Assembly (NCBI RefSeq): GCF_002836515.1
Contig: NZ_PJBC01000006.1
Location: forward strand, 39,015-103,014
DNA from: Pseudomonas sp. Choline-02u-1
Lineage (GTDB): Bacteria; Pseudomonadota; Gammaproteobacteria; Pseudomonadales; Pseudomonadaceae
Reading direction: 5' to 3'
DNA length: 64,000 nucleotides
Both the position numbers and the translations under genes were made by a program. Numbering within the stretch: position 1 is the first letter of the stretch; each line of letters begins with the position of its first letter. This document shows, piece after piece, positions 6,950 to 16,340 of this stretch. The notes under the pieces were generated by a model that had not been told where the DNA came from, made no database searches, and saw nothing but the letters and a program-made list of their open reading frames with translations.

Positions 6950-9220
6950 ATGTCCGATCGTTTCGAACTCTTCCTCACTTGCCCCAAAGGCCTTGAAGGC
7001 CTGCTCATCGAGGAAGCCGTCGGGCTTGGCCTTGAAGAAGCGCGCGAGCACACCTCCGCCGTGCGTGGCATGGCGACCATGGAAACCGCCTATCGCCTGT
7101 GCCTCTGGTCGCGTCTGGCCAACCGTGTGTTGCTGGTGCTCAAGCGTTTCCCGATGAAGGACGCCGAAGACCTCTACCACGGCGTGCTCGACATCGACTG
7201 GCAGGATCACATGCTCAGCGACGGCACCCTGGCCGTCGAGTTCAGCGGCCACGGCTCGGGCATCGACAACACCCATTTCGGCGCGCTGAAAGTCAAAGAC
7301 GCCATCGTCGACAAACTGCGCACGCCGCAGGGCGATCGTCCATCCATCGACAAACTCAACCCGGACCTGCGCATTCACCTGCGTCTGGATCGCGGCGAAG
7401 CGATTCTGTCCCTCGACCTGTCCGGCCACAGCCTGCACCAGCGCGGCTATCGCTTGCAGCAGGGCGCGGCGCCGCTGAAGGAAAACCTCGCGGCGGCAAT
7501 CCTCATCCGTTCCGGCTGGCCGCGCATTGCCGCCGAAGGTGGCGCACTGGCTGACCCGATGTGCGGTGTCGGTACGTTCCTCGTCGAAGCCGGGATGATC
7601 GCCGCCGACATGGCGCCGAACCTGCGCCGCGAGCAGTGGGGCTTTACCGCGTGGCTCGGTCACGTGCCGGCGCTGTGGAAAAAGCTTCACGAAGAAGCGG
7701 CTGAACGTGCTGCTGCCGGTCTGGCCAGACCGCCGCTGTGGATTCGCGGTTATGAAGCCGATCCACGACTGATTCAGCCAGGCCGCAACAACGTCGAACG
7801 TGCCGGTCTCAGCGAGTGGATCAAGATTTATCAGGGCGAAGTGGCGACCTTCGAGCCGCGCCCGGATCAGAACCAGAAAGGTCTGGTGATCTGTAACCCG
7901 CCTTACGGCGAGCGTCTCGGAGACGAAGCCAGCCTGTTGTATCTCTACCAGAATCTCGGCGAGCGTCTGCGTCAGGCCTGCCTGAACTGGGAAGCGGCGG
8001 TGTTCACCGGCGCCCCGGACCTGGGCAAGCGCATGGGCATTCGCAGCCACAAGCAGTATTCGTTCTGGAACGGCGCGCTGCCGTGCAAGCTGCTGCTGAT
8101 CAAGGTGCTGCCGGATCAGTTCGTCACTGGCGAACGCCGCACCCCGGAACAGCGTCAGGCCGAGCGCGAGCAAGCGGCTTACGATCAGACCCCGGACGAG
8201 CCGCAAGAGCGCAAGTTCAACAAGAACGGCAACCCGATCAAGCCGACGCCAGCCCCGGCGCCAGTGATCGAGCAGCCGCGCTTGAGTGAAGGCGGGCAGA
8301 TGTTTGCCAATCGCTTGCAGAAAAATCTCAAGGCGATGGGCAAGTGGGTCAAGCGCGAAGGCATCGATTGCTACCGCGTTTACGATGCCGACATGCCGGA
8401 ATACGCGATGGCGATCGACCTGTACCACGACTGGGTGCACGTCCAGGAATACGCCGCGCCGAAATCCATCGACCCGGAAAAAGCCTCGGCGCGCATGTTC
8501 GATGCGCTGGCGGCCATACCGCAGGCGTTGAACGTCGACAAGAATCACGTCGTGGTCAAACGTCGCGAGCGGCAGAGCGGCACCAAGCAGTACGAGCGTC
8601 AGGCGGCGCAGGGCAAGTTCGTCGAGGTGAATGAGGGCGGCGTGAAGTTGCTGGTCAACCTCACCGACTACCTCGACACCGGCCTGTTCCTCGATCACCG
8701 GCCGATGCGCATGCGCATTCAGAAGGAGGCGGCCGGCAAACGCTTCCTCAATCTGTTCTGCTACACCGCGACCGCCAGCGTGCACGCGGCCAAGGGCGGC
8801 GCGCGCAGCACTACCAGCGTCGACCTATCGAAAACCTACCTGGACTGGGCGCGGCGCAACCTGTCGCTGAACGGTTTCTCGGACAAGAATCGTCTGGAAC
8901 AGGGCGATGTGATGGCGTGGCTGGAAAGCAGCCGTGACGAGTACGACCTGATTTTCATCGACCCGCCCACGTTCTCCAATTCCAAGCGCATGGAAGGCAT
9001 CTTCGATGTGCAGCGTGATCAGGTGCAGTTGATCGATCTGGCGATGGCGCGTCTGGCACCAGGCGGTGTGCTGTATTTCTCCAACAACTTCCGCAAGTTC
9101 CAGTTGGAGGACAACCTCGCCGAGCGTTACGCGGTCGAGGAAATCAGCGGGCAGACCATTGATCCGGATTTCGCCCGCAATACCAAGATCCACCGCGCCT
9201 GGAAAATCACGGCCCGTTGA
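6950..9220 (+). CDS. rlmL: Bifunctional 23S rRNA methyltransferase RlmKL
   Basis: This 756-residue fusion of two Rossmann methyltransferases acts on 23S rRNA: RlmL makes m2G2445 and RlmK makes m7G2069 (E. coli numbering). The N-terminal part contains a THUMP RNA-binding region, then the RlmL catalytic motif NPPYGERLG (Asn316). After a charged linker (about 390-450) comes the RlmK domain with LFCYTATASVHAAKGGA and DPPTFSNSKRM (Asp671). The length is close to the roughly 700-residue E. coli protein with a longer linker. It carries an unusually structured leader. Confidence 0.96.
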   Translation: MSDRFELFLTCPKGLEGLLIEEAVGLGLEEAREHTSAVRGMATMETAYRLCLWSRLANRVLLVLKRFPMKDAEDLYHGVLDIDWQDHMLSDGTLAVEFSGHGSGIDNTHFGALKVKDAIVDKLRTPQGDRPSIDKLNPDLRIHLRLDRGEAILSLDLSGHSLHQRGYRLQQGAAPLKENLAAAILIRSGWPRIAAEGGALADPMCGVGTFLVEAGMIAADMAPNLRREQWGFTAWLGHVPALWKKLHEEAAERAAAGLARPPLWIRGYEADPRLIQPGRNNVERAGLSEWIKIYQGEVATFEPRPDQNQKGLVICNPPYGERLGDEASLLYLYQNLGERLRQACLNWEAAVFTGAPDLGKRMGIRSHKQYSFWNGALPCKLLLIKVLPDQFVTGERRTPEQRQAEREQAAYDQTPDEPQERKFNKNGNPIKPTPAPAPVIEQPRLSEGGQMFANRLQKNLKAMGKWVKREGIDCYRVYDADMPEYAMAIDLYHDWVHVQEYAAPKSIDPEKASARMFDALAAIPQALNVDKNHVVVKRRERQSGTKQYERQAAQGKFVEVNEGGVKLLVNLTDYLDTGLFLDHRPMRMRIQKEAAGKRFLNLFCYTATASVHAAKGGARSTTSVDLSKTYLDWARRNLSLNGFSDKNRLEQGDVMAWLESSRDEYDLIFIDPPTFSNSKRMEGIFDVQRDQVQLIDLAMARLAPGGVLYFSNNFRKFQLEDNLAERYAVEEISGQTIDPDFARNTKIHRAWKITAR

Positions 9221-9234
9221 CGCTAGTCGGGATT

Positions 9235-9274
9235 GGATCCTCAGAGCCTTGATTTTAAAAGGCTCCGTGGATCC
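9235..9274 (+). terminator. Hairpin after rlmL
   Basis: GGATCC-tca-GAGCCTT-gatttt-AAAAGGCTC-cgt-GGATCC forms a long imperfect stem 15 nt after the rlmL stop. There is no T-run, so it may be an mRNA end stabiliser rather than an intrinsic terminator. Confidence 0.5.
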
Positions 9275-9365
9275 GCCCGAGCTAGCTAAATTAGTGGCTA
9301 ATAGCTATAACTCACACACGGTCAATGGGGTTTTCCCGTCTATGCTCGCGTAGTGAGTGGTCTTT

Positions 9366-11750
9366 ATGTCGTTGCACCCCGTGCGCCCGAAGATACTGGG
9401 CTTTATCAGCGAAGACGTCTCGGCCTGGCTGGTCGCGATGCTGGTATTGCTTGCCGGCGGGATTCTCACCGGCCTGCTCGCGTGGGGTACCTTCAATCAG
9501 TTTCAGCAACAATCGCGTCAGCGCTTTCAACTGCTGGCCAATGAACGCTACAGCCGCATCGCCGAACGTTTTCAGGACCAGGAGCAACGCCTGGATGGGC
9601 TGCGCCGGTTCTTCGCCAACTCCCAATCGGTGTCCCGCGCCGAGTTCGACGGTTACTCCCGGCCCTTGCTGCTGCGCACTCAAGCCTATACCTACGCCCC
9701 GAGAATCAGCGGTGCCGAACGGGCCGCGTTCGAACAGCAGGTGCGTGACGAAGGCCTGAGCAATTTCACCATTCGCGAACTGGACGCCAAGGGCGAGCTG
9801 CAGCTGGCGCCGCCGCGCCACGAATACGTGCCGGTGCTCTACACGCAAACCCAAAGCCGACTGGCGCCACCGCTGGGCTACGATTTACTCGCCCAACCCT
9901 TGCGCCGCGAAACCCTGCAACGCGCCGACCAGCTCGGCAGCATGGCGGTGTCAAAACCTATGCATCTGGTCGGGATCGAGCCGGCCTATGCGCGTGGAGT
10001 ATTGCTGCTGGCGCCGGTCAATCGCCCGGGTGAGTCGCAGCCATTCGGCTATGTGATGGCGGTGATCAGCATGCGCCAATTGCTCGCCGACGGTTTGCCC
10101 GATGCCCTGCACGATTACCTGTCAGTGCGCATTCTGGATCTGTCGACCCCTGATCAGCACGAGGCTCTGTTCGAATCGAGCAACGAGGCGGTGCCCGGCG
10201 ATCTGGCGGCGACGCGTTTGCTGCGCATGGCCGACCATGACTATCAGGTTGATATCCTGCCGAGCGACGCGTTCATGCAGGCCAATCATTCTTCTGTGGG
10301 CAGCGTGGTCGTTCTTGGCGGCTTGCTCAGCGTGCTGCTCAGCGCCTTGCTTTACGTGCTGGTCAGCCAGCGCCAGCGCGCGGTGCGGCTGGTCGAGGTG
10401 CGCACCCAGGAATTGCACGAACGCGAGCAGGAACTGCGCGGCACCCACGGTCAACTGCGCGGCGTGCTGAATGCCGCCACTCAGGTCGCGATCATTGCCA
10501 CCGACCTGCGCGGCGTGATCAACACTTTCAACCCCGGCGCCGAACAAATGCTCGGCTACAGCAGCGCCGAAGTGGTCGGGCGCATGACTCTGGAGAATTT
10601 GCATTTGCCTCGCGAGCTGGCGGCGCGTTCGGCCGAGTTGAGTGCGCGCTACGGCAAAAGTATTCCGACTTGCCACGCGATGCTGGTCGAGGGCGGCGAA
10701 GTCGGCGGCCATGAAGCGCGCGAGTGGACGCTGGTGCGCAGCGATGGCAGTCATCTGCCGGTGAACATGCTCGCCACCCCGGTGCTCGACGAGCAGGGCC
10801 TGTGGGTGGGGCATCTGGCGATCTGCATCGACATCACCGAGCGCAAGCGCGTGCACGAAGTGTTGGCCGCGCGGGACATTTTGCTAAAGAAGCTCAGCGC
10901 CCATGTGCCCGGTGGCATCTATCAATTCAAGATGGAATTCGACGGCCGCTTCAGCGTGATCTACGCCAGCGATGGCATCCGCGAGATCTACGAACTTGAG
11001 CCGGATGCGCTGCTGTTCGACGCCGAGGCGATCTTCAGCCGCATCCACCCGCAGGACGCCATTCGCGTGCGCTCATCGATCCGCGAATCAGCGGAAAACC
11101 TCAGCCCCTGGCGCGAGGAATACCGCGTGCAACTGCCCGAGCGTGGTTTGCGCTGGGTGCGCGGCGAGGCAACACCGGAAGAGCTGCCGGGCGGCGGGGT
11201 GCTGTGGCACGGCTACATTTCGGATATCTCCGACCTCAAGCGCGTGGAAGAGGAATTGCGCGCGTTGTCGATCACCGATTCGCTGACCGGCATTCACAAC
11301 CGCCGCTATTTCCAGGAGCGCCTGACCACCGAAATGGCGAGAGTCGAGCGTGGTGGCGGTGAGTTGTCGGTGATCATGCTCGACATCGACCACTTCAAAC
11401 GCATCAACGATCAGTTCGGTCACGCCGTCGGCGACCGCGTGCTGCAAGCGGTGTGCGAGCGGATCGGCCATCGCCTGCGCCGCACCGACGTGTTCTGCCG
11501 CCTGGGCGGCGAAGAGTTCATGGTGCTGTGCCCGGACATCGACGGCGAGCACGCTTACATGCTGGCGATGGAATTGTGGGAAGGTCTGCGCAGCGCGCCG
11601 GTGGACGTGGTTGGCATGGTCACCGCGAGTTTCGGCATTGCGAGCTGGCGACCGGAGGAGGGGGCGGATGCGTTGTTGCTGCGCGCTGACTCGGGCGTTT
11701 ACGCAGCGAAGCAGAATGGCCGGGATCGGGTTGAGCGGGAGTTGGGGTAG
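9366..11750 (+). CDS. Membrane diguanylate cyclase, CHASE-PAS-PAS-GGDEF
   Basis: This 794-residue protein probably makes cyclic di-GMP from GTP in response to a periplasmic signal. Segments in order: transmembrane helix (about 15-40), periplasmic CHASE-like domain (ERYSRIAERFQDQEQRLDGL onward), second transmembrane helix (about 310-335), a short coiled coil, a PAS domain (ATQVAIIATDLRGVINTFN), a second PAS_3-like domain (VIYASDGIREIYELEPD), and a GGDEF domain. The active loop is GGEEF (714-718) and the inhibitory RxxD site RRTD (705-708) lies five residues before it, so both catalysis and product feedback look intact. There is no EAL domain. An in-frame GTG at 9357 is an alternative start. 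Confidence 0.92.
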   Translation: MSLHPVRPKILGFISEDVSAWLVAMLVLLAGGILTGLLAWGTFNQFQQQSRQRFQLLANERYSRIAERFQDQEQRLDGLRRFFANSQSVSRAEFDGYSRPLLLRTQAYTYAPRISGAERAAFEQQVRDEGLSNFTIRELDAKGELQLAPPRHEYVPVLYTQTQSRLAPPLGYDLLAQPLRRETLQRADQLGSMAVSKPMHLVGIEPAYARGVLLLAPVNRPGESQPFGYVMAVISMRQLLADGLPDALHDYLSVRILDLSTPDQHEALFESSNEAVPGDLAATRLLRMADHDYQVDILPSDAFMQANHSSVGSVVVLGGLLSVLLSALLYVLVSQRQRAVRLVEVRTQELHEREQELRGTHGQLRGVLNAATQVAIIATDLRGVINTFNPGAEQMLGYSSAEVVGRMTLENLHLPRELAARSAELSARYGKSIPTCHAMLVEGGEVGGHEAREWTLVRSDGSHLPVNMLATPVLDEQGLWVGHLAICIDITERKRVHEVLAARDILLKKLSAHVPGGIYQFKMEFDGRFSVIYASDGIREIYELEPDALLFDAEAIFSRIHPQDAIRVRSSIRESAENLSPWREEYRVQLPERGLRWVRGEATPEELPGGGVLWHGYISDISDLKRVEEELRALSITDSLTGIHNRRYFQERLTTEMARVERGGGELSVIMLDIDHFKRINDQFGHAVGDRVLQAVCERIGHRLRRTDVFCRLGGEEFMVLCPDIDGEHAYMLAMELWEGLRSAPVDVVGMVTASFGIASWRPEEGADALLLRADSGVYAAKQNGRDRVERELG

Positions 11751-11757
11751 ATCAAAG

Positions 11758-11825
11758 GATCGCAGCCTTCGGCAGCTCCTACAGGGATATGCGAACACCT
11801 GTAGGAGCTGCCGAAGGCTGCGATC
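11758..11825. repeat. Inverted repeat pair, GTAGGAGCTGCCGAAGG family
   Basis: GATCGCAGCCTTCGGCAGCTCC...GGAGCTGCCGAAGGCTGCGATC lies in the 90 bp between the convergent diguanylate cyclase and dacB genes and probably acts as a two-way transcription end. Confidence 0.85.
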
Positions 11826-11840
11826 TTCTGCTTTTGAGGG

Positions 11841-13301
11841 TTACAACACCGAAGCGGTCTGCGGCAGTTTCGGCTGCTTGTACAGATCCAGCAGCACTTG
11901 ATCGAGCACCGACGAGGCGCCGAACGGGGCCTTGTCGTTGAGGATCGCCACCACCGCCCAGGTGTTGCCGTTCACGTCACGGCTGAAACCGGCAATCGCT
12001 CGCACGGTGTTCAGGGTGCCGGTTTTGACATGGGCTTCGCCGCGCATCGCTGTGGTCTTCAGGCGTTTGCGCATGGTGCCGTCGGTACCGGCAATCGGCA
12101 GCGAGCTGATGTATTCGGCGGCGTACGGGCTGTGCCAGGCAGCCTGCAGCATGTTGGCCATTTCACGCGCACTGACCCGCTCGGCCCGGGACAGACCGGA
12201 GCCGTTCTCCATCACCAGGTGTGGCGCGGTGATGCCTTTCTTCGCCAGCCACTGACGCACCACGCGCTGCGCAGCCCGGGCGTCATCACCGTCGGCATCG
12301 TTGCGGAAACGCTGGCCAAGGCTGAGGAACAGCTGCTGGGCCATGGTGTTGTTACTGTATTTATTGATGTCGCGGATGATCTCGGCCAGATCTGGCGAGT
12401 ACGCGCGGGCGAGCAGTTTGGCGCTGCTCGGCGTCGGTGCCAGACGATCCTTGCCCTGGATGCTGCCACCCAGTTCCTTCCAGATCGCGCGGACGGCGCC
12501 GGCGGTGTAGGTCGCGTGGTCGAGCAGCGACAGATAAGTCTGCGAACTGCAGCCTTCGCCCAATTGACCGCCAACAGTCACCGTCACGCTGCCGTCGGCC
12601 TGCGGCACCGGGTTGTAGCGCACGCCGCCGGTGCATTGTTTGGAGGGCAGGGCCTTGACGGTGTTTTCGATGCGGATGCTGGCAATCGGCGGCTCTACCG
12701 AAATCAATACGCGGCCACCGTCATTGCGCGCGACAAAGCGCAGGGCCTTGAGGTTGACCAGCAGCGAGTCGGGTTTGACCAGGAACGGCTTGTTGTCATC
12801 GTTGCCGTCATCGTTGAATTCCGGCAATTGCGGCTGCACGAAGAAATTGCGGTCGAGGATCAGGTCGCCGGTGATCTGCGTGACGCCGTTGGCGCGCAGG
12901 TCGCGCATCAGCAGCCAGAGTTTTTCCATGTTCAGCTTCGGATCACCGCCACCCTTGAGGTAGAGGTTGCCGTTGAGGATGCCGCCGCTCAGGTCGCCGT
13001 CGGTGTAGAACTCGGTTTTCCACTGGTGGTTGGGACCGAGCATCTCAAGCGCCGCGTAGGTGGTGACCAGTTTCATTGTCGACGCCGGATTGACCGACAC
13101 GTCGGCGTTGAACACGGTTGGCGTACCCGGACCGTCGAGCGGCACCATCACCAGCGACAGCGCGGTAGGCTGCAACTTGCTGGCCTTGAGGGCTTTTTCG
13201 ACGTTCGGGGTCAGGGAAGTGTTGATGGTGGCAGCGGAGACGGGCAGGGCCAGAGGCAGAAGAAGGCCGGCGAGAAACAGTGGACGCAACGATTTGATCA
13301 T
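11841..13301 (-). CDS. dacB: D-alanyl-D-alanine carboxypeptidase/endopeptidase (PBP4)
   Basis: This 486-residue periplasmic penicillin-binding protein trims or cleaves peptidoglycan peptides. It has a signal peptide (MIKSLRPLFLAGLLLPLALP then VSA-A), the catalytic STMK (Ser74, Lys77), SNN within YSNNTMAQQL, and KTG within HVKTGTLNTVRAIAGF. The insert between the first two motifs is typical of class C PBPs such as E. coli DacB. In P. aeruginosa loss of this protein derepresses AmpC (known for the family, not shown here). The start at MIKSLRP gives a clean signal peptide; longer in-frame starts do not. Confidence 0.95.
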   Translation of the reverse strand: MIKSLRPLFLAGLLLPLALPVSAATINTSLTPNVEKALKASKLQPTALSLVMVPLDGPGTPTVFNADVSVNPASTMKLVTTYAALEMLGPNHQWKTEFYTDGDLSGGILNGNLYLKGGGDPKLNMEKLWLLMRDLRANGVTQITGDLILDRNFFVQPQLPEFNDDGNDDNKPFLVKPDSLLVNLKALRFVARNDGGRVLISVEPPIASIRIENTVKALPSKQCTGGVRYNPVPQADGSVTVTVGGQLGEGCSSQTYLSLLDHATYTAGAVRAIWKELGGSIQGKDRLAPTPSSAKLLARAYSPDLAEIIRDINKYSNNTMAQQLFLSLGQRFRNDADGDDARAAQRVVRQWLAKKGITAPHLVMENGSGLSRAERVSAREMANMLQAAWHSPYAAEYISSLPIAGTDGTMRKRLKTTAMRGEAHVKTGTLNTVRAIAGFSRDVNGNTWAVVAILNDKAPFGASSVLDQVLLDLYKQPKLPQTASVL

Positions 13302-13534
13302 ATGCAATAAAACCCTGCAGAAGAGGGGGAAAAAGACGAGGGCATGGATGAAAAGGCCCTCAGTGGTCATGAAAGTGTCGGCATTATGCCCCAAGCTGTA
13401 ACAGCTTGTGCCTTGTCGGGGCGTTGCAAATCGTTATTTTTTACAGGCGGTCGGCCGCAGGGGCCAGAGAGTCGGGCAATCGCCGGCTTAAACTGGTAAA
13501 GTGCCGGCCGTTATTACTTAAGAGGATTGTTCCA

Positions 13535-13879
13535 ATGGCGACTAACCGTTCCCAGCGTCTGCGCAAAAAACTGTGCGTTGATGAATTTCAAGAGCTGGGT
13601 TTCGAACTGAACCTGGACTTCAAAGAAGACTTGTCCGAAGAAGCCATTGACGCTTTCCTCGAAGCATTCATCAAAGAAGCCATGGAAGCCAACGGTCTGG
13701 GTTATGTTGGCGGCGACGACTTCGGTCTGGTGTGCCTGCAGAAGCGTGGCTCGGTCAACGAAGAGCAGCGCGCTGCCGTTGAAGCCTGGCTGAAAACCCG
13801 CTCCGAGCTGACCAAGTATGAAGTCAGCTCGCTGCTGGACGTGTGGTATCCGGAAAAGCCGATCAACGCGGCTAAGTGA
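13535..13879 (+). CDS. yggL: YggL-family ribosome-associated protein
   Basis: This 114-residue protein matches the YggL (DUF469) family throughout: RSQRLRKKLCVDEFQELGF, a central acidic helix, GGDDFGLVCL, and a C-terminal helix ending in VWYPEKP. YggL in E. coli is reported to bind the 50S subunit. The start at MATNRSQ is preceded by AAGAGGA. It is monocistronic, with a terminator right after the stop. It is divergent from dacB, from which it is separated by about 230 bp. Confidence 0.92.
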   Translation: MATNRSQRLRKKLCVDEFQELGFELNLDFKEDLSEEAIDAFLEAFIKEAMEANGLGYVGGDDFGLVCLQKRGSVNEEQRAAVEAWLKTRSELTKYEVSSLLDVWYPEKPINAAK

Positions 13880-13885
13880 TACTGA

Positions 13886-13917
13886 AAAAACGGCGACCTT
13901 CGGGTCGCCATTTTTTT
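13886..13917 (+). terminator. Terminator of yggL
   Basis: GGCGACC-TTCG-GGTCGCC is followed by ATTTTTTT, 12 nt after the yggL stop. It is preceded by AAAAAA, so it could also work on the other strand. Confidence 0.93.
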
Positions 13918-13929
13918 GATGGATCAAAA

Positions 13930-14005
13930 GATCGCAGCCTCGTTTTACTCGTCAGCTCCTACAGGGGAACGCGATCTCCTTTAGGAGCTGCCGGAGGCTG
14001 CGATC
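13930..14005. repeat. Inverted repeat pair, GTAGGAGCTG family
   Basis: GATCGCAGCCTCGTT...GTCAGCTCC is mirrored imperfectly by GGAGCTGCCGGAGGCTGCGATC. It lies between the convergent yggL and the BenE-like gene, at what looks like a junction between two conserved gene blocks. Confidence 0.8.
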
Positions 14006-14012
14006 TTTGCTT

Positions 14013-15203
14013 CTAGGCTTTACGCCAATTCAAAATCACCAGCGTCAAAACCCCCGCAACAATTCCCCAGAATGCCGAACCAATGGAAAACAGCGTCAGC
14101 CCAGACGCCGTGACCATAAAGGTGATCAACGCTGCTTCACGCTCCTTCACCTCTGTCATGGCAATGCTCAAGCCATTGATGATCGAGCCGAACAACGCCA
14201 GCGCAGCAATCGACAGCACCAGTTCCTTGGGCAACGCAGCAAACAGCGCCGCGAGCGTCGCGCCAAACACCCCGGCGATGCCATAGAACACCCCGCACCA
14301 CACGGCGGCGGTGTAGCGTTTGTTGCGATCTTCGTGGGCATGCGGGCCGGTGCAGATCGCCGCGCTGATGGCCGCGAGGTTGATGCCGTGGGAGCCAAAC
14401 GGTGCCAGCAACAGCGATGCGATGCCGGTGGTGGTGATCAGTGGCGAGGCCGGAACGTTATAGCCATCGGCACGGAGCACGGCGATGCCGGGCATGTTCT
14501 GCGAGGTCATGGCGACCACGAATAGCGGAATGCCAATGCTGATGGTCGCGGCCAGTGAAAAGTGCGGTGTGGTCCAGACCGGAGTGGCGACCTCCAGTTG
14601 AAAGCTGCTGAAATCGAGCAGGCCCATGGCGCCCGACAGTGCGGTGCCGATCAGCAGCGCAGCGAGCACCGCATAGCGCGGCGACAGACGCTTGATCAGC
14701 AGATACGTAAAGAACATCCCCAGCACCAGCCCGGTACGGTGTTGCGCGGCGACGAATATTTCGCTGCCGATCTTGAACAGAATCCCCGCCAGCAACGCCG
14801 CCGCCAAAGAGGCCGGGATTTTTTTCACCAGCCGTTCGAAGCTGCCGGTCATGCCGCAGATCGTCACCAGTACCGCGCAAGTGATATAGGCGCCGATCGC
14901 CTCGCCGTAACTGACGCCCCCCAGGCTGGTGATCAGCAACGCTGCGCCGGGGGTCGACCAGGCGATGGTGATCGGCGTGCGATAGCGCAGCGACAGGCCG
15001 ATCGAACAGACCGCCATGCCGATCGAGATCGCCCAGATCCACGAGGAAATCTGCCCGCTGCTCAGCCCGGCCGCTTGCCCAGCCTGGAACATCAGCACCA
15101 GCGAGCTGGTGTAGCCGGTCATCATCGCGATGAAACCGGCGACGATGGCAGAAGGCGAAGTATCGGCGAGAGGGCGCAAGCGGGCGTGGGTGGCGTCGGT
15201 CAT
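14013..15203 (-). CDS. BenE-family membrane transporter
   Basis: This 396-residue protein has about 12 hydrophobic segments and matches the BenE/YdcO benzoate:H+ symporter family (SAIVAGFIAMMTGYTSSLVL, ITIAWSTPGAALLITS, FGSHGINLAAISAAICTG). The family is distantly related to the purine/uracil NCS2 permeases. It stands beside a GntR regulator and the guaD-xdh purine genes, in a position where I recall other pseudomonads having a purine permease, so the substrate may not be benzoate. The start at MTDATHAR follows AAGGAACACCGCC on the minus strand; a longer frame runs into a repeat element. Confidence 0.85.
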   Translation of the reverse strand: MTDATHARLRPLADTSPSAIVAGFIAMMTGYTSSLVLMFQAGQAAGLSSGQISSWIWAISIGMAVCSIGLSLRYRTPITIAWSTPGAALLITSLGGVSYGEAIGAYITCAVLVTICGMTGSFERLVKKIPASLAAALLAGILFKIGSEIFVAAQHRTGLVLGMFFTYLLIKRLSPRYAVLAALLIGTALSGAMGLLDFSSFQLEVATPVWTTPHFSLAATISIGIPLFVVAMTSQNMPGIAVLRADGYNVPASPLITTTGIASLLLAPFGSHGINLAAISAAICTGPHAHEDRNKRYTAAVWCGVFYGIAGVFGATLAALFAALPKELVLSIAALALFGSIINGLSIAMTEVKEREAALITFMVTASGLTLFSIGSAFWGIVAGVLTLVILNWRKA

Positions 15204-15251
15204 GACGGCGGTGTTCCTTATACCAATGGAGATGTCCGCCACAACACAGAA

Positions 15252-15348
15252 CCATTGTGGGAGCGGGCTTGCTCGCGAAAGCGGTGGGTCAGCAAAGCAG
15301 ATGTCGACTGGCACAGCGCTTTCGCGAGCAAGCCCGCTCCCACAGTGG
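15252..15348. repeat. Inverted repeat pair, GTGGGAGCGGGCTTGCTCGCGAA family
   Basis: TTGTGGGAGCGGGCTTGCTCGCGAAAGCG and its near-perfect reverse complement flank a short spacer. It lies between the divergent BenE-like and GntR genes. Confidence 0.88.
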
Positions 15349-15458
15349 GAATTGTTTTCAAGCAGCGGATTCTGCGATCAAGCCTAAACTCAAACGTAAC
15401 TCACCGTTGCAATACAGCCGAAGTCGCAAACAGCCGTACAGTCGTGTTGCCACCATTC

Positions 15459-15470
15459 ATTGTGTACAAT
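15459..15470. promoter_or_regulatory. Candidate GntR operator
   Basis: ATTGTGTACAAT, an ATTGT-N2-ACAAT palindrome of the kind bound by FCD-type GntR regulators, lies about 90 bp before the GntR gene in the 359-bp divergent intergenic region. Autoregulation and control of the BenE-like gene are inferred. Only one copy was found. Confidence 0.4.
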
Positions 15471-15562
15471 CGCGCTGTTTTTTACGCGATACTTGCCAGC
15501 GACCTACTGTGCCGTATTACAGTCACGGTCTATTCGCCGCAGTTTTCCCGACTCGAGTGCCC

Positions 15563-16327
15563 ATGAACGAACAGTTGCAACCCCTCAAGAAACAACCGCG
15601 AGCAGGCAAAGCCGGCCGCAGCGGAACCCAGGACGATATTGTCTACGCACATATCTTCGAGGCCATCCTCGAACAGCGTCTGGCGCCCGGCACCAAGTTG
15701 AGCGAAGAAGCGCTGGGGGAAATCTTCGGGGTCAGCCGCACCATCATTCGCCGCGCGCTGTCGCGTCTGGCCCATGAGGGCGTGGTGCTGTTGCGGCCGA
15801 ACCGTGGCGCCGTCGTCGCCAGCCCGAGCGTTGAAGAGGCGCGTCAGGTATTTCTCGCCCGCCGTCTGGTCGAGCGCGCGATCACCGAACTGGCGGTGCA
15901 ACATGCCACTGCCGAGCAGATCGCTGAACTGCGGCAGATGGTCAATGATGAGCGCGACAGTTTCTCTCGCGGGGATCGCGGCGCCGGTATTCGTCTGTCG
16001 GGCGAGTTCCATCTGAAACTGGCGGAAGCGGCGATGAACGCACCGTTGATCAGCTTCCAGCGCAGCCTGGTCTCGCAGACCTCGCTGATCATCGCTCAGT
16101 ACGAAAGCGGCAACCGTTCGCATTGTTCGTACGACGAACACACGCAGTTGATCGATGCTATCGAGAAACGCGACGGCGAGCTGGCTGTGAACCTGATGAT
16201 GCACCACATGGATCACATCGACAGCAAGCTCAACCTCGACGAGGAAGGTGCGTCGGATGATCTGCACGCGGTGTTCTCGCATTTGTTGCAGACCAAAAAG
16301 CCGGGGCGCTCGAGCGCCAAGCTCTGA
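15563..16327 (+). CDS. GntR-family regulator (FCD subfamily)
   Basis: This 254-residue DNA-binding protein has an N-terminal winged helix (YAHIFEAILEQRLAPGTKLSEE, FGVSRTIIRRALSRLAHEG) and an all-helical FCD ligand-binding domain with the expected metal-site His pattern (FHLKLAEAAMN, DEHTQLIDAIEKRD, HHMDHI). It is convergent with guaD and divergent from the BenE-like transporter, suggesting control of purine or related uptake. The start at MNEQLQP is chosen because upstream in-frame sequence overlaps a repeat element. Confidence 0.88.
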   Translation: MNEQLQPLKKQPRAGKAGRSGTQDDIVYAHIFEAILEQRLAPGTKLSEEALGEIFGVSRTIIRRALSRLAHEGVVLLRPNRGAVVASPSVEEARQVFLARRLVERAITELAVQHATAEQIAELRQMVNDERDSFSRGDRGAGIRLSGEFHLKLAEAAMNAPLISFQRSLVSQTSLIIAQYESGNRSHCSYDEHTQLIDAIEKRDGELAVNLMMHHMDHIDSKLNLDEEGASDDLHAVFSHLLQTKKPGRSSAKL

Positions 16328-16340
16328 GCTGATTGATGCA

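Noticed and set aside
6926..8785. 619-codon open frame antisense to rlmL
   Set aside because: It mirrors a clear RlmKL gene; such long antisense frames are normal in high-GC DNA and the product matches no family.
11898..13310. 470-codon open frame antisense to dacB
   Set aside because: DacB has intact catalytic motifs on the other strand; the antisense product has no recognisable features.
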